Positions 8,253-16,202 of a stretch of DNA of 64,000 bases are shown piece after piece. Source of the stretch: Hymenobacter persicinus (GTDB lineage Bacteria; Bacteroidota; Bacteroidia; Cytophagales; Hymenobacteraceae); NCBI RefSeq assembly GCF_004167665.1, contig NZ_SEWE01000002.1, positions 62,001 to 126,000 of the forward strand, read 5' to 3'. The position numbers and the translations under genes were made by a program. Under the pieces are notes generated by a model that was not told the origin of the DNA, did not search any database, and worked only from the letters and a program-made list of their open reading frames with translations. Each line of letters opens with the position of its first letter. Position 1 is the first letter of the stretch.

Positions 8253-8966
8253 ATGGCACTAACCGCATACCCATTTCACCCGACAACTGGCGAATTGCTT
8301 CCCAGTTATCGGGATGCCTACCTGCGAGGCGACTTAACCCTCAAAAACGCCGAGCTCGTTGATGCTTACCTGAAAGCCAACCCGGCCCAGGGCGACGAAA
8401 CCCTGCAGCGCTTCTACGCCATGCAAACCAAGGGTGACAACGTTAAGCCCGTTGGCTGGATCCAACAGCAATTTCACCTCATGCGTACCGAGCCCGTGCG
8501 TTTTCGCCGCCGCGCTGGTTCCATCATTCTCGTAGGTTCCCTGCTCAGCGGAGCTCTGCTGGCGGGCAACAGCCGTCCCGCAACCTTGCCCACCGATTTG
8601 CCGGCTACGTCTCCCACCACCCTTACTAATGACAATGTGGTAGCGTCGGCAGAAGCCAGCGGAACGGCTGCCACCGCGGCCAGCACCATGTCCGTTATCA
8701 AAGGTCGGATTCTGGATGAAAACGGCCATCCGCTAGTTGGTGCCACCGTGATTGATAAGGTAAGCGGCCGGGGCATCAGCACCAACGCTCAGGGCGCCTA
8801 CACCCTGCTCGTGCCCGCCAACCAGACTTCGCGCCTGCAGTACGGCTACGGAGGCTACAGCGAGGAAGAAATCCAGGTGAAAGGCCGCAGCACGCAGAAC
8901 GTGACGCTGCTGCCCCGCACCGACGCCCCCGCCAAAACAAAGAAGCGTCACTGGCGCCTGTTTTAG
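8253..8966 (+). CDS. Single-pass membrane protein with CarboxypepD_reg-like domain
   Basis: A 237-residue protein from the preferred ATG at 8253. Residues 1-85 are a soluble, probably cytoplasmic region (QRFYAMQ, WIQQQFH), followed by a basic stop-transfer (RFRRR), a membrane helix at about 88-105 and a Thr/Ala-rich linker. The C-terminal carboxypeptidase-regulatory-like beta-sandwich has the SusC-type signature IKGRILDENGHPLVGATV, then GRGISTNAQGAYTLLVP. This lone domain on a membrane anchor suggests a periplasmic binding or scaffolding role, but none is known. The frame extends upstream to ATG 8013; I reject that start because base composition changes sharply there. Confidence 0.65.
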   Translation: MALTAYPFHPTTGELLPSYRDAYLRGDLTLKNAELVDAYLKANPAQGDETLQRFYAMQTKGDNVKPVGWIQQQFHLMRTEPVRFRRRAGSIILVGSLLSGALLAGNSRPATLPTDLPATSPTTLTNDNVVASAEASGTAATAASTMSVIKGRILDENGHPLVGATVIDKVSGRGISTNAQGAYTLLVPANQTSRLQYGYGGYSEEEIQVKGRSTQNVTLLPRTDAPAKTKKRHWRLF

Positions 8967-9194
8967 CCCTGTAGGCTTCCTGCTTCCGAACGATGCAAGC
9001 TTGGCGGCAGCATTCGTTCGTGAGCAGGTCCCAGCCGGGTAAGCCTTGCTTAGGGTACCCTACCAACCAACAGGCCTGAATCCAGGCCGCTTCTACTCTC
9101 TATCTAGTTTTCCTGCTGCGCATGGGGCTGCCTAGCGTTGTCCCAGGCCCATCCGCAGCGTCGACCGGACGTCTTTTGGTTTCCTTATTCCTGA

Positions 9195-9617
9195 ATGAAA
9201 TTCCCATTTTTCAATCGACTGCAACTCAAGAAAATCACCGTAGCGGTGGCCGATGAAACGGGAAAGCAGGCGCAGAAGGTACTGGAAGGACTGCTGGCCG
9301 AGCTCCCGGACCTGCTAATGACTTGCGTGGTCGATATTTCCTCCGGGCAGGTGCTGGCGTTTTACACCGTCAGCAGCGACTACAATCCCAACCAGATCAG
9401 CCTGCGCCATGCCAAGCTGCTGCGCACCATGGATCAAGCCCTGGCCAGCAACGCTTGGGTGGGCGGCCCCCTGACGGACGTGTCCGTCATGCTGGAAGAC
9501 CAGCTTCATCATCTGCGCCCAATGAATGCCGGCAAATGGTACTGCTTCCTGGCCGTACGCACTGCCGACGTGAACCTGGGCATTGCCAAAGAAATCATGC
9601 GCCGGCATACGGCCTGA
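9195..9617 (+). CDS. Roadblock/LC7-like protein, first of a pair
   Basis: A 140-residue protein without signal or membrane segment. The fold resembles the roadblock/LC7 (MglB-type) family: helix LEGLLAELPDLLMTCVVDISSGQVLAFYTV, then a central helix ending LLRTMDQAL, and a final strand YCFLAVRTADVNLGIAKEIM. In bacteria such proteins often act as GAPs or scaffolds for small Ras-like GTPases of the MglA type, but no GTPase gene is nearby. The paralogue at 9669 follows after 51 bases, so the two are probably co-transcribed and may form a heterodimer. The family call is by resemblance. Confidence 0.65.
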   Translation: MKFPFFNRLQLKKITVAVADETGKQAQKVLEGLLAELPDLLMTCVVDISSGQVLAFYTVSSDYNPNQISLRHAKLLRTMDQALASNAWVGGPLTDVSVMLEDQLHHLRPMNAGKWYCFLAVRTADVNLGIAKEIMRRHTA

Positions 9618-9668
9618 TTCTCCTCTCCTGTTTTCATTTTTTCAACTACCCCCTAGTTTTCCCCTTGT

Positions 9669-10028
9669 ATGGCCACCAGCCCCAAACAAACCGTTCAGGA
9701 TATCCTTGCCGAACTCCCCACGTTGCTCGCCGTAGCCGTAGTAGAAACCGAAACCGGCATGCCGCTGGCCTCGCACGCTAACATTGCTGATTTCGACATC
9801 GAAACTGCCGCCGCCTACAACACGGAAGTGGTAAAGGCCAAGCTGAAAGCCATCCAGGCCCTGAAGCTTAACCAGACGGTACAGGACATCCTGCTCACGC
9901 TGACGGACCAGCTGCACCTGCTCAAACTCTCCCCCGACGGTTCGAAGTTCGTGTACCTGGCCGTTAACGCCCGGGATACGAACCTGGCGCAAGCCCGCCA
10001 GATCCTGAAAGCCCATTCCGGCCTCTAA
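9669..10028 (+). CDS. Roadblock/LC7-like protein, second of a pair
   Basis: A 119-residue cytoplasmic protein with the same layout as its neighbour at 9195: VQDILAELPTLLAVAVVETETGMPLAS, a central helix (VVKAKLKAIQAL), DQLHLLKLSPDGSKFVYLAVNARDTNLAQARQIL. Shared features are the DILxxLP start, the DQLHxLxP segment and the final strand-helix with DTNLAxAxxIL. It is likely a roadblock/LC7 partner of the first protein. A TAGTTTT string at 9654-9660 is a possible weak internal -7 box. A strong terminator follows. Confidence 0.62.
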   Translation: MATSPKQTVQDILAELPTLLAVAVVETETGMPLASHANIADFDIETAAAYNTEVVKAKLKAIQALKLNQTVQDILLTLTDQLHLLKLSPDGSKFVYLAVNARDTNLAQARQILKAHSGL

Positions 10029-10043
10029 GCCCGAAAGCAAACA

Positions 10044-10081
10044 AAATGCCCCGCTGGCATTCTGCCGGCGGGGCTTTTTTT
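10044..10081 (+). terminator. Intrinsic terminator after the roadblock pair
   Basis: The GCCCCGC / GCGGGGC stem is followed by seven T's. It is very similar to the terminator after tsf. Confidence 0.9.
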
Positions 10082-10097
10082 GTGTTATACTTATCAG

Positions 10098-10394
10098 ATG
10101 GAAAACTTGCGCAAAGCCGCTTACCGAGGCATTCTATATAATTTTCTAGTCGGTATCAGATGTGCGCCCGTTGCGCTGACGGACGCTGAAGAGGCTAGAG
10201 CAATCCGCATCGGCCGACACGCTGGTCCTGTGGCTTATTTGCTGCACAATCTGGCTTTGGCCTCCGTGCAGGATTTTGTCGGCTTTGACGAGGATGCCTT
10301 CTGGCGGTCAGTTGAAGCGTTTAACAACCGTAATCCTAGTATTGCAGTGCCGCACTTTCGCAAGCAGTTTGAAGCCGATTTATTTGCTCACTGA
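10098..10394 (+). CDS. Small protein of unknown function
   Basis: A 98-residue protein starting at ATG 10098 (MENLRKAAYRGILYNFLVG); the open frame extends six codons further but into the terminator. It has mixed alpha-helical character with no signal peptide and no motif I recognise. Codon use is less GC-biased than in neighbours. Its last codons overlap the end of the convergent DUF3089 gene by 15 bases. It could be a real small gene; conservation is unknown. Confidence 0.5.
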   Translation: MENLRKAAYRGILYNFLVGIRCAPVALTDAEEARAIRIGRHAGPVAYLLHNLALASVQDFVGFDEDAFWRSVEAFNNRNPSIAVPHFRKQFEADLFAH

Positions 10395-11441
10395 ATACCA
10401 GGCCCGCACCCGCGCCTCGGCGTTCTGGCGCAGGTTCATATAAAACAGGCCGTAGTCGGCAATGTGGAAGGAGTGACGGAGCTGGGGCTGGCCGGGCAGC
10501 AGAAAGCGCGGGTAGCCCAGGGGTTTGGGCGGGTGAATCCAGAGCAGGCCATTGTGCACTTTAGCGTCGACCACGGCCGTATCGATTCGGTCGAAGCCGA
10601 TGGGTACGCCACCGTGGTTTAATGCGCTGGAAGCCGTCATGGTGTCCAGCTTCCAAGTGAGCGGATTAGTGGCCACGCCCCCGGCGAAGGGCGGATACTC
10701 ATTGCCCCACTCCACCGCGTTCCAGGTCACGTAGCAGCCCGTCTGGGTGGAGTCGGCGCAGGGACGCACGGCCTGATACTCGTCGGTTTTGACTTTGAAG
10801 CCTATCAGGTAAGCTACCACCAGCTGTTGGCGCAGCTTGGGGTTGGTATCGAAAAACTCGTGCAGCAGGCGCGTGGCGTGGAAAGTGCCCTGGCTGTGGC
10901 TGGCAATGATAATAGGCCGGCCCTGGTTGTAGTGGGCTAGGTAATACTGAAAAGCGGCCTTCACGTCGCCGTAGGCCAGGTCGAGAGCGCGGCGGCCGTT
11001 GTCGCTCTGCTCGTCGAAGAAGGAGTAAAGCGTAGCCTGCCGGTAGCGGGGCGCGAAAATGCGGCCGGCGGAGTTGAACACGCCCGCCTGCTTGCGAATC
11101 ACGCTGCCGTCGGTGAACCGATTCAGGCGCTCATCGGTCAGGTCGGCATTCCAAGCTTCGCGCTTGAAAAAGGTGGTGGGATGCACGTAGAACACGTCGG
11201 CCCGGGCCGTCTGCTGCTCGTCGCGCAAGGCCGTGTGGCGCGGCACTACGTCGGCGGAGTCGCGGCGGCTGGGCAGGGCGGCCCAGCTGGCGGGCAGGGA
11301 ATAGTCGGGAGCCAGGGCGGGCTGGTAGGCCGTAAACTGCTTGCCGGGCTTGATAAGGGTGGTGCAGGAACTCAGCGCGGTGCTGCCGGTCAGCAGCACA
11401 CCCAGCGCCGCAGTCCGCAGAAATACAGAAGTAGTAAGCAT
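10380..11441 (-). CDS. DUF3089 lipoprotein, alpha/beta-hydrolase-like
   Basis: A 353-residue lipoprotein: signal peptide with lipobox ending ALSSC (Cys26). The mature part has DVFYVHPTTFF, SAGRIFAPRYRQATLYSFF, a helix with AFQYYLAHYNQGRP and the nucleophile elbow IIASHSQGT with Ser183, which is the DUF3089 pattern of predicted alpha/beta-hydrolases. Candidate acid and His residues are in the C-terminal third (HNGLLWIHPP, SFHIADYGLFY). It is probably a membrane-anchored esterase or lipase of unknown substrate. The gene ends inside the last codons of the convergent small gene at 10098. Confidence 0.82.
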   Translation of the reverse strand: MLTTSVFLRTAALGVLLTGSTALSSCTTLIKPGKQFTAYQPALAPDYSLPASWAALPSRRDSADVVPRHTALRDEQQTARADVFYVHPTTFFKREAWNADLTDERLNRFTDGSVIRKQAGVFNSAGRIFAPRYRQATLYSFFDEQSDNGRRALDLAYGDVKAAFQYYLAHYNQGRPIIIASHSQGTFHATRLLHEFFDTNPKLRQQLVVAYLIGFKVKTDEYQAVRPCADSTQTGCYVTWNAVEWGNEYPPFAGGVATNPLTWKLDTMTASSALNHGGVPIGFDRIDTAVVDAKVHNGLLWIHPPKPLGYPRFLLPGQPQLRHSFHIADYGLFYMNLRQNAEARVRAWYSVSK

Positions 11442-11517
11442 GACGACTAGTTAGAACACAAAAATAGCTCACGCCGGGTTGGCGGGAGCTATTTCGTTTG
11501 GGCTAACCAGCTGGTGA

Positions 11518-12627
11518 CTACTCCGTGAAGGTATTTTCCAGCAGTCGTTCCTGCCGCAGGTACTTGATTTTGAAGTTGCGGTCGAACCGGACGCGGACCT
11601 GGGCGCGAGTTTGCTGGTGCTTTTGCAACGACTGCCGCAGGGCGCTGCTTTTTTCCAGGAACGTGACCACGCGGGAGCCGTCGTTGACGGGGGCACTAAC
11701 CTGCAGGCTGCCGGGCTCAATCTGAGTTTCGGCCTCCAGAAACTCCGGGAAATGGCTTTTGGTCAGCTCTTCGTTGATGGCGGCCGGCGTGGTATTCTGC
11801 ATCGTGTAGAACCGCTCCACGGTGGGCGCAAAATACTGGGCTGCGCTAAACGGAGCCGCTTTCAAATCCTCGTAGTAAGCCGACAGCACGCCCTCAATCC
11901 GGGTGCGGGCGGCGCTGTCGTCGGCGGGAGTTTCGGCGGGCGGCGCATCAGCGGGGGAAGTGGCGGGAGCCGTGCGGGCCGAATCCGGGGCCGCTGCCGG
12001 GGACACGACGGGCGGCGCCACCCGAATCGTTTCGGGCGCCGGGGCGGGTGGCAGGTCAATCTGCTCGGCCTGGGGGCCGGTTTCAGGCTCTACCTGCACG
12101 CTGTCGGCCTCGGTCTGGCTGGTACTGCTCAGGTGTTCCGACTCCCGGTTGCCCAGCATCAGGTAGGCCACCAGGGCCAGCAGCGCCACGATGCCGCCGA
12201 TGATAAGCACAGTCATCAGCGGGTTGCGGGCCGGGGCCACGTAGGGCATATCGACCTCTTCCGCTTCCACCGGCGGCAGCGGCTCGGCGTCGTAAACGTC
12301 TTCCGCGCTGGGCGAAGCCCCTGGCCGCCCCGACTCGATGGGCCGGCTAAATGGATCGGCCGGCGGGGCCGGCGCGCTCGGGGGCACGATGGGCGGCACG
12401 GATGGCGGCGGCGGATGGGACACGATGGGCGGCAGCAGGGGCTCCTCCACCGGGGCGCTGGCCGTCAGCGGCGGGGGCATTTCCATCGGCGGCGGCGCAA
12501 CAGGGGCCGACTCGCTGAAAAGGAGCTTTTGTTTGAGCGTGGTAAACTCTTCGGGGGTGATGGTGCCCGCGTCGAGCCATTCTTTGAGCTGACGCAGGGT
12601 ATCGAGGGGGGAAGGATCTTTTTCCAT
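11518..12627 (-). CDS. Membrane protein with N-terminal SHOCT-like motif and proline-rich linker
   Basis: A 369-residue protein. The first 37 residues form a SHOCT-like motif (DTLRQLKEWLDAGTITPEEF, then TTLKQKLL), usually found at C-termini and thought to mediate oligomerisation. Next come a long Pro-rich acidic region, a membrane helix at about 136-158, a second Pro/Ala-rich linker and a C-terminal globular part (about 245-369, ARTRIEGVLSAYYEDLKAAPF) probably in the periplasm, similar to the DUF4440/NTF2-like layout but not clearly assigned. It is the last gene of a likely three-gene unit (13679 to 11518). Function is unknown. Confidence 0.75.
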   Translation of the reverse strand: MEKDPSPLDTLRQLKEWLDAGTITPEEFTTLKQKLLFSESAPVAPPPMEMPPPLTASAPVEEPLLPPIVSHPPPPSVPPIVPPSAPAPPADPFSRPIESGRPGASPSAEDVYDAEPLPPVEAEEVDMPYVAPARNPLMTVLIIGGIVALLALVAYLMLGNRESEHLSSTSQTEADSVQVEPETGPQAEQIDLPPAPAPETIRVAPPVVSPAAAPDSARTAPATSPADAPPAETPADDSAARTRIEGVLSAYYEDLKAAPFSAAQYFAPTVERFYTMQNTTPAAINEELTKSHFPEFLEAETQIEPGSLQVSAPVNDGSRVVTFLEKSSALRQSLQKHQQTRAQVRVRFDRNFKIKYLRQERLLENTFTE

Positions 12628-12668
12628 TGGGAGCTAAGCGGAGAACTTGACGAAGCCAGCCGGCCCGC

Positions 12669-13388
12669 CTACTTACGTTCCAGGGCCGTCATTCGGTCAC
12701 GCTTGCGCTGGAGCTGGAGCTTGCGCAGGTCCATCTGCTGGGCATTGCCGATGAGCTTAACGGAGTCTTCGCGGGCTTTAAGCGTGTTGCTGATGTTCTG
12801 CTGCTTGAGGGCCTCGATTTTCGCCAGGTTGCTGGTGGTGTTGGTCTGGAGGCTGGTGCGGTCCTTTTCCAGCTTCTCCTTTTCCTTCTCGGCTTCCTTG
12901 AGCTGCTTTTCGGCCTCGGCAATCTGCTCCCGGTAGGCCTTGAGGCGGGCAGCCGAGGCAAAGCTCTGGGTGATGGTGCGCAGGGCCGCAAACTCGGTGG
13001 CGTTCTTGTCGGGGCTCAGGAAAGTGTCGGCGCCGAAAGCGGCCCACACCGACAGTTCGGAGGTAGAGTCGGTGGGCGAGGTGACGGTGGAATACAGGTC
13101 GATGAGCTTGCCCGACACGCTGGAGGCCGGCGTCTGCTTGGCCACGAGCAGGTCGCTCTTGCCCAGCCCAAGCACGCCCCCACCCTTGAGGCGAATGTTG
13201 TAGGTATCCTTGAGCCACGACTGCCAGAAATCCCGCGTCCAGGCGGCGGTGCCTTCGACCTGCACCTTCACCGCGTCGCGCTCCTTTTTCTCGAAGTTGA
13301 CGCTGGTCGTGCGCGCGTCGTAGAGCTGGGCCTGCACGGCCGTGCAACAGGAGCAGAAAATCAACAGAACAGCAACGTAGAATTTCAT
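12669..13388 (-). CDS. Secreted coiled-coil protein of unknown function
   Basis: A 239-residue exported protein with signal peptide MKFYVAVLLIFCSCCTAVQAQ. The middle region is globular (WTRDFWQSWLKDTYNIRLKG, GLGKSDLLVAKQ), and the C-terminal half is a charged coiled coil (about 140-235, with KEAEKEKEKLEKD and LRKLQLQRKRDRM). It is 41 bases upstream of the SHOCT-like membrane gene and 45 bases downstream of the gene ending at 13434, on the same strand, so the three probably act together at the envelope. I do not recognise the family. Confidence 0.72.
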   Translation of the reverse strand: MKFYVAVLLIFCSCCTAVQAQLYDARTTSVNFEKKERDAVKVQVEGTAAWTRDFWQSWLKDTYNIRLKGGGVLGLGKSDLLVAKQTPASSVSGKLIDLYSTVTSPTDSTSELSVWAAFGADTFLSPDKNATEFAALRTITQSFASAARLKAYREQIAEAEKQLKEAEKEKEKLEKDRTSLQTNTTSNLAKIEALKQQNISNTLKAREDSVKLIGNAQQMDLRKLQLQRKRDRMTALERK

Positions 13389-13433
13389 AGGATTCGAAAA
13401 ATTAAAAGCTCACAAATTCACTAGTCCGCCACT

Positions 13434-13679
13434 CTACAGGTCGTGGCGGTCGAAAGCGGCCTGCAGGTCGTGGCGCATCTGCTGGAAGCGCTGCACGGCG
13501 GCAGCAATAAACTCGGCGTCGAGCAACGTGCGCACGTCGTCCTCACTGGTCACGTCCATCTCGCTCACCTTGTAGGTTTGCTCGAGCTGGCCTTTTTCGA
13601 GCTTGATGAGGTACTTGCCGTTCCAGGAAAAGAGCGTGATTTTGGCGTCGGGGTGGGGAATATCGGCGAGTTGGCGCAT
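13434..13679 (-). CDS. Small cytoplasmic protein of unknown function
   Basis: An 81-residue protein from ATG 13679 (MRQLADIPHPDAKITLFSWN). The frame extends to 13808, but those 43 residues are Arg/Cys-rich and overlap the promoter of the divergent gene at 13827, so the short form is preferred. Visible content is a beta strand pair (KITLFSWNGKYLIKLEKG) followed by acidic helical sequence. An AACCTTTG string just upstream resembles a -7 box. It is the first gene of the unit running to 11518. No function is assigned. Confidence 0.65.
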   Translation of the reverse strand: MRQLADIPHPDAKITLFSWNGKYLIKLEKGQLEQTYKVSEMDVTSEDDVRTLLDAEFIAAAVQRFQQMRHDLQAAFDRHDL

Positions 13680-13794
13680 GGCGGCAAAGGTTGGCGAAAT
13701 TGACGGGGCGAAGATAGGCAGGCGGCCGCTACCAGCCCGCCGCCGGCAAGCTCGACATAACACCCGGCTGGCTCCCGCGTAAGCCCTCGTAACG

Positions 13795-13802
13795 CAGTTT
13801 TG
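13795..13802 (+). promoter_or_regulatory. Candidate -7 box for the gene at 13827
   Basis: CAGTTTTG is one mismatch from TAnnTTTG and lies 24 bases before the ATG at 13827. Confidence 0.35.
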
Positions 13803-13826
13803 TTTCACCTAAACCATTCTTGCACC

Positions 13827-14012
13827 ATGCCCCAGGGAGATAAATCGGCCTACACCGACAAGCAGAAGCGGCAGGCTGAACATATTGAAGAGAGCTACGA
13901 AAAGCGCGGCGTCTCGGCCGATGAAGCCGAAAGCCGCGCCTGGGCCACCGTCAACAAGCAGGACGGCGGCGGCAAGAAAAGCGGCTCCGGCCGCAAGAAA
14001 GCCGACAAGTAA
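13827..14012 (+). CDS. Small basic 'plasmid stabilisation' family protein
   Basis: A 61-residue hydrophilic protein (MPQGDKSAYTDKQKRQAEHI, then EESYEKRGVSADEAESRAW and ATVNKQDGGGKKSGSGRKK). This pattern matches a widespread small family commonly annotated as plasmid stabilisation protein, although its real role is not established and nothing here indicates a plasmid or a toxin-antitoxin pair. I chose the ATG at 13827 rather than 13800 because the family begins MPxGDKS. It has its own promoter-like sequence and a strong terminator. Confidence 0.75.
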   Translation: MPQGDKSAYTDKQKRQAEHIEESYEKRGVSADEAESRAWATVNKQDGGGKKSGSGRKKADK

Positions 14013-14026
14013 CCTACCGAGTATCC

Positions 14027-14069
14027 AAAAAAGCGGGCCGGCCTCCTCCCAGGAAGCCGGCCCGCTTTT
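14027..14069. terminator. Bidirectional terminator
   Basis: The stem AAAAGCGGGCCGGC / GCCGGCCCGCTTTT lies between the convergent genes ending at 14012 (+) and 14105 (-), with A and T tracts on either side. Confidence 0.9.
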
Positions 14070-14104
14070 GCAATTTCAGGTCTGGGCAGCGTTTAAGTCC
14101 GGGC

Positions 14105-15127
14105 TTAGGCTACCGCGTGCAGGATCACCCACAGCGAAACCGTGGAAATGACGGCCCACAGCAGCACGCCCTGCACGAAGGGCCGTACGCCCACCGAGCG
14201 CAGTACCCGGGCCGACAGCCCCGCCCCGATCAGAAACAGCGTGACGGTGAGACCGAGCTTGGCCACGGTCACGATAAACGGGGCCAGCGGGTGCAGGGCC
14301 GGCACGTAGGTATTGAGCAGCATGGCCCCCACGAAGCCCAGAATGAAGTAAGGCAGCTTGAGCTTGGTGCCGGGCGTTTTGAAGAGCAGAGCCGTGCCCA
14401 GGCTCACCGGAATAATCCAGAGGGCGCGGGCCAGTTTTACGGTGGTGGCAATCTGCAGGGCCTGGTCGCCGTAGTGGCTGGCGGCGCCTACCACCGAGCT
14501 GGTGTCGTGGATGGCAATGGCGCACCAGAGGCCGAACTGGTTCTGGGTCATCTGCAGCCAGTGGCCCACGGCCGGAAACAGGAACAGGGCCACCGAGTTG
14601 AGCACGAACACCGTGCCCAGGGCCACCGACATCTGCGACTCTTCAGCCTTCACTACTGGCCCCACCGCCGCAATGGCGCTGCCCCCGCAGATGGCGGTGC
14701 CGCAGGAAATCAGGTGGGCGGTTTTACGGTCAATTTTCAGCCAGCGGCCCACCAGAAAGCCCAGCACCAACGTGCCGAAGATGGAGGCCACGGTGAACAA
14801 GATTCCTTCCCGGCCGGCCTGCAGGGCCTGCTGCGCGTTCATGCCGAAGCCCAGCCCGACCACCGAGTACTGCAGCAGCTTGCTCGTGTACTGCCGGCTT
14901 TGCGCCGGAAAGGGGTTGCCGAAGATTAGCGCCACCACCAGCCCCAGGGCCAGGGCTAGCGGCGGGGAGCCCCAGGGCGTCAGGCACAGCAGCAGGGCCA
15001 ACCCGAATACCAGCATCGGCAGCGTCAGGCGCCGGCCGAAGAGCGGAAAAGACCACTGCCGCAGGGCAGCAGCGTCGGGGAAAATACGGGAAGAGGCAAC
15101 AGGGCGGGATGGGTGGGCAAGCTTCAT
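14105..15127 (-). CDS. YeiH-family (UPF0324) putative sulfate exporter
   Basis: A 340-residue polytopic inner-membrane protein with about ten hydrophobic helices. Family marks are GLVVALIFGNPFP, SVVGLGFGMN, HLISCGTAICGGSAIAAVGP and AIAIHDTSSVVGAA. The family is annotated as putative sulfate exporters (YeiH/YadS), but substrate evidence is thin. I start at ATG 15127 (MKLAHPS); an in-frame ATG lies four codons upstream at 15139. A LysR gene lies just upstream on the same strand, matching the yeiE-yeiH association known from enterobacteria, and a palindrome at 15200-15214 lies in the promoter region. Confidence 0.9.
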   Translation of the reverse strand: MKLAHPSRPVASSRIFPDAAALRQWSFPLFGRRLTLPMLVFGLALLLCLTPWGSPPLALALGLVVALIFGNPFPAQSRQYTSKLLQYSVVGLGFGMNAQQALQAGREGILFTVASIFGTLVLGFLVGRWLKIDRKTAHLISCGTAICGGSAIAAVGPVVKAEESQMSVALGTVFVLNSVALFLFPAVGHWLQMTQNQFGLWCAIAIHDTSSVVGAASHYGDQALQIATTVKLARALWIIPVSLGTALLFKTPGTKLKLPYFILGFVGAMLLNTYVPALHPLAPFIVTVAKLGLTVTLFLIGAGLSARVLRSVGVRPFVQGVLLWAVISTVSLWVILHAVA

Positions 15128-15199
15128 GGCGGGTGGCAAAGGCTACCCCAAAAGTACGGCTCCCCCACCCCGGTCGATAATCAAAAATACGAATAGCTT

Positions 15200-15214
15200 A
15201 TTACCTGAGGTAAT
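15200..15214. promoter_or_regulatory. Likely LysR-type operator upstream of the YeiH-like gene
   Basis: The 15-base perfect palindrome ATTACCTGAGGTAAT contains TTA-N7-TAA, the box recognised by CbbR/CysB-like LysR regulators. It is 73 bases before the transporter start and 62 bases past the LysR stop. Confidence 0.6.
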
Positions 15215-15216
15215 CT

Positions 15217-15284
15217 GTGAATTAGTGAGTTGGTGCTTTCGTGAGTTGTCGTTCTGGTACTTAGGAAAGCACTAATTAACTCAC
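15217..15284. repeat. Imperfect intergenic inverted repeat
   Basis: GTGAGTTGGTGCTTTC at 15225-15240 pairs imperfectly with GAAAGCACTAATTAACTCAC at 15265-15284. It reaches into the end of the LysR gene. Its word composition (GTGAGTTG, ACTCAC) resembles the palindromic elements at 6624 and 60825 but it is not the same sequence. It could also be the LysR terminator. Confidence 0.45.
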
Positions 15285-16187
15285 CACTTCCCCGCTAAGG
15301 CTCCGGTGGGCGTGGGCGAGGAAGCGCTGGGCCTGGGCCGACAGGGGCTGGCCCTGTACCCAGACGGCTTCGAAGCGCCGGGGCAGGTGGAGTTCCCGCA
15401 CCGGAATGATTTCCAGCTCCCCGGCGGCTACCTCCTTGGTCAGGGCCCGCTTCGAGACGAACCCGACGCAGTCGGGGGCCGCCTCCAGGTAGGCCTTGAT
15501 GGCTTCGGTGTTGTCGAGGTAAAAGGCCACTTTTAGCTCGGCGAGCTTGATGTGGTGGGCGCGCAGGGCAAACTCCAGCACTTCCAGCGTGCCCGAACCC
15601 CGCTCCCGCAGCACCAGCGGGTGCCGCAGCACTTCGGCCAGGGGCAGGGGCTCGGCGGGCGGACCGGTGGGCGTGGCCCGGCGCACGGCCAGCAGCTCGT
15701 CGTGGAGCAGCAACTCGTAGTGCAAATCCCGGCTTTTTACCTGCCCCTCCACGAAGCCCAGGTCGATGTGGCCCCGCAGCAGGGCCTCGGCTACCTGCTC
15801 GGAGTTGGCGTTGAGCAACGTCAGCTCGACATGGGGGTAGCGCTGCTGGAAGCTGGGCAGAATGGGCGGAATCAGGTACTGGGCCAGGGTGGTGCTGGCC
15901 CCCAGACGCAGGCGGCCCGCGGCCTCATCGTGTAGGGTGTGGAGCTGCTCGGTAAGCTGCCGGTGCAGGCTCTCCACGGCGTCGGCGTGGGCCAGCAGCA
16001 GCCCGCCGGCGGTGGTGAGGCTGACGCGGTTGCCGCGGCGCTCAAACAGGCGCTGCCCGTAGAGCCGCTCCAGCTCCCGGATGTGCTTGGTCACGGCGGG
16101 CTGGGTGATGTAGAGCTCCTGGGCGGCCTTGGTAAAGCTCAGGTGACGGGCCACCGACTGAAATACGCGCTGACGAAAATCGGGCAT
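15276..16187 (-). CDS. LysR-family transcriptional regulator (YeiE/CysL-like)
   Basis: A 303-residue LysR protein. The N-terminal winged helix reads FQSVARHLSFTKAAQELYIT, then QPAVTKHIRELERLYGQRLF; the effector domain begins RLRLGASTTLAQYLIPPIL and contains IDLGFVEGQVKS. These features resemble the CysL/YeiE group. It probably regulates the YeiH-like gene downstream through the TTA-N7-TAA palindrome. The open frame runs much further upstream, antisense to the S9 peptidase, but the start is ATG 16187, preceded by a TATCTTG -7-like box. It is divergent from the peptidase gene. Confidence 0.92.
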   Translation of the reverse strand: MPDFRQRVFQSVARHLSFTKAAQELYITQPAVTKHIRELERLYGQRLFERRGNRVSLTTAGGLLLAHADAVESLHRQLTEQLHTLHDEAAGRLRLGASTTLAQYLIPPILPSFQQRYPHVELTLLNANSEQVAEALLRGHIDLGFVEGQVKSRDLHYELLLHDELLAVRRATPTGPPAEPLPLAEVLRHPLVLRERGSGTLEVLEFALRAHHIKLAELKVAFYLDNTEAIKAYLEAAPDCVGFVSKRALTKEVAAGELEIIPVRELHLPRRFEAVWVQGQPLSAQAQRFLAHAHRSLSGEVVS

Positions 16188-16202
16188 GCGCGCAAGATAG
16201 GA

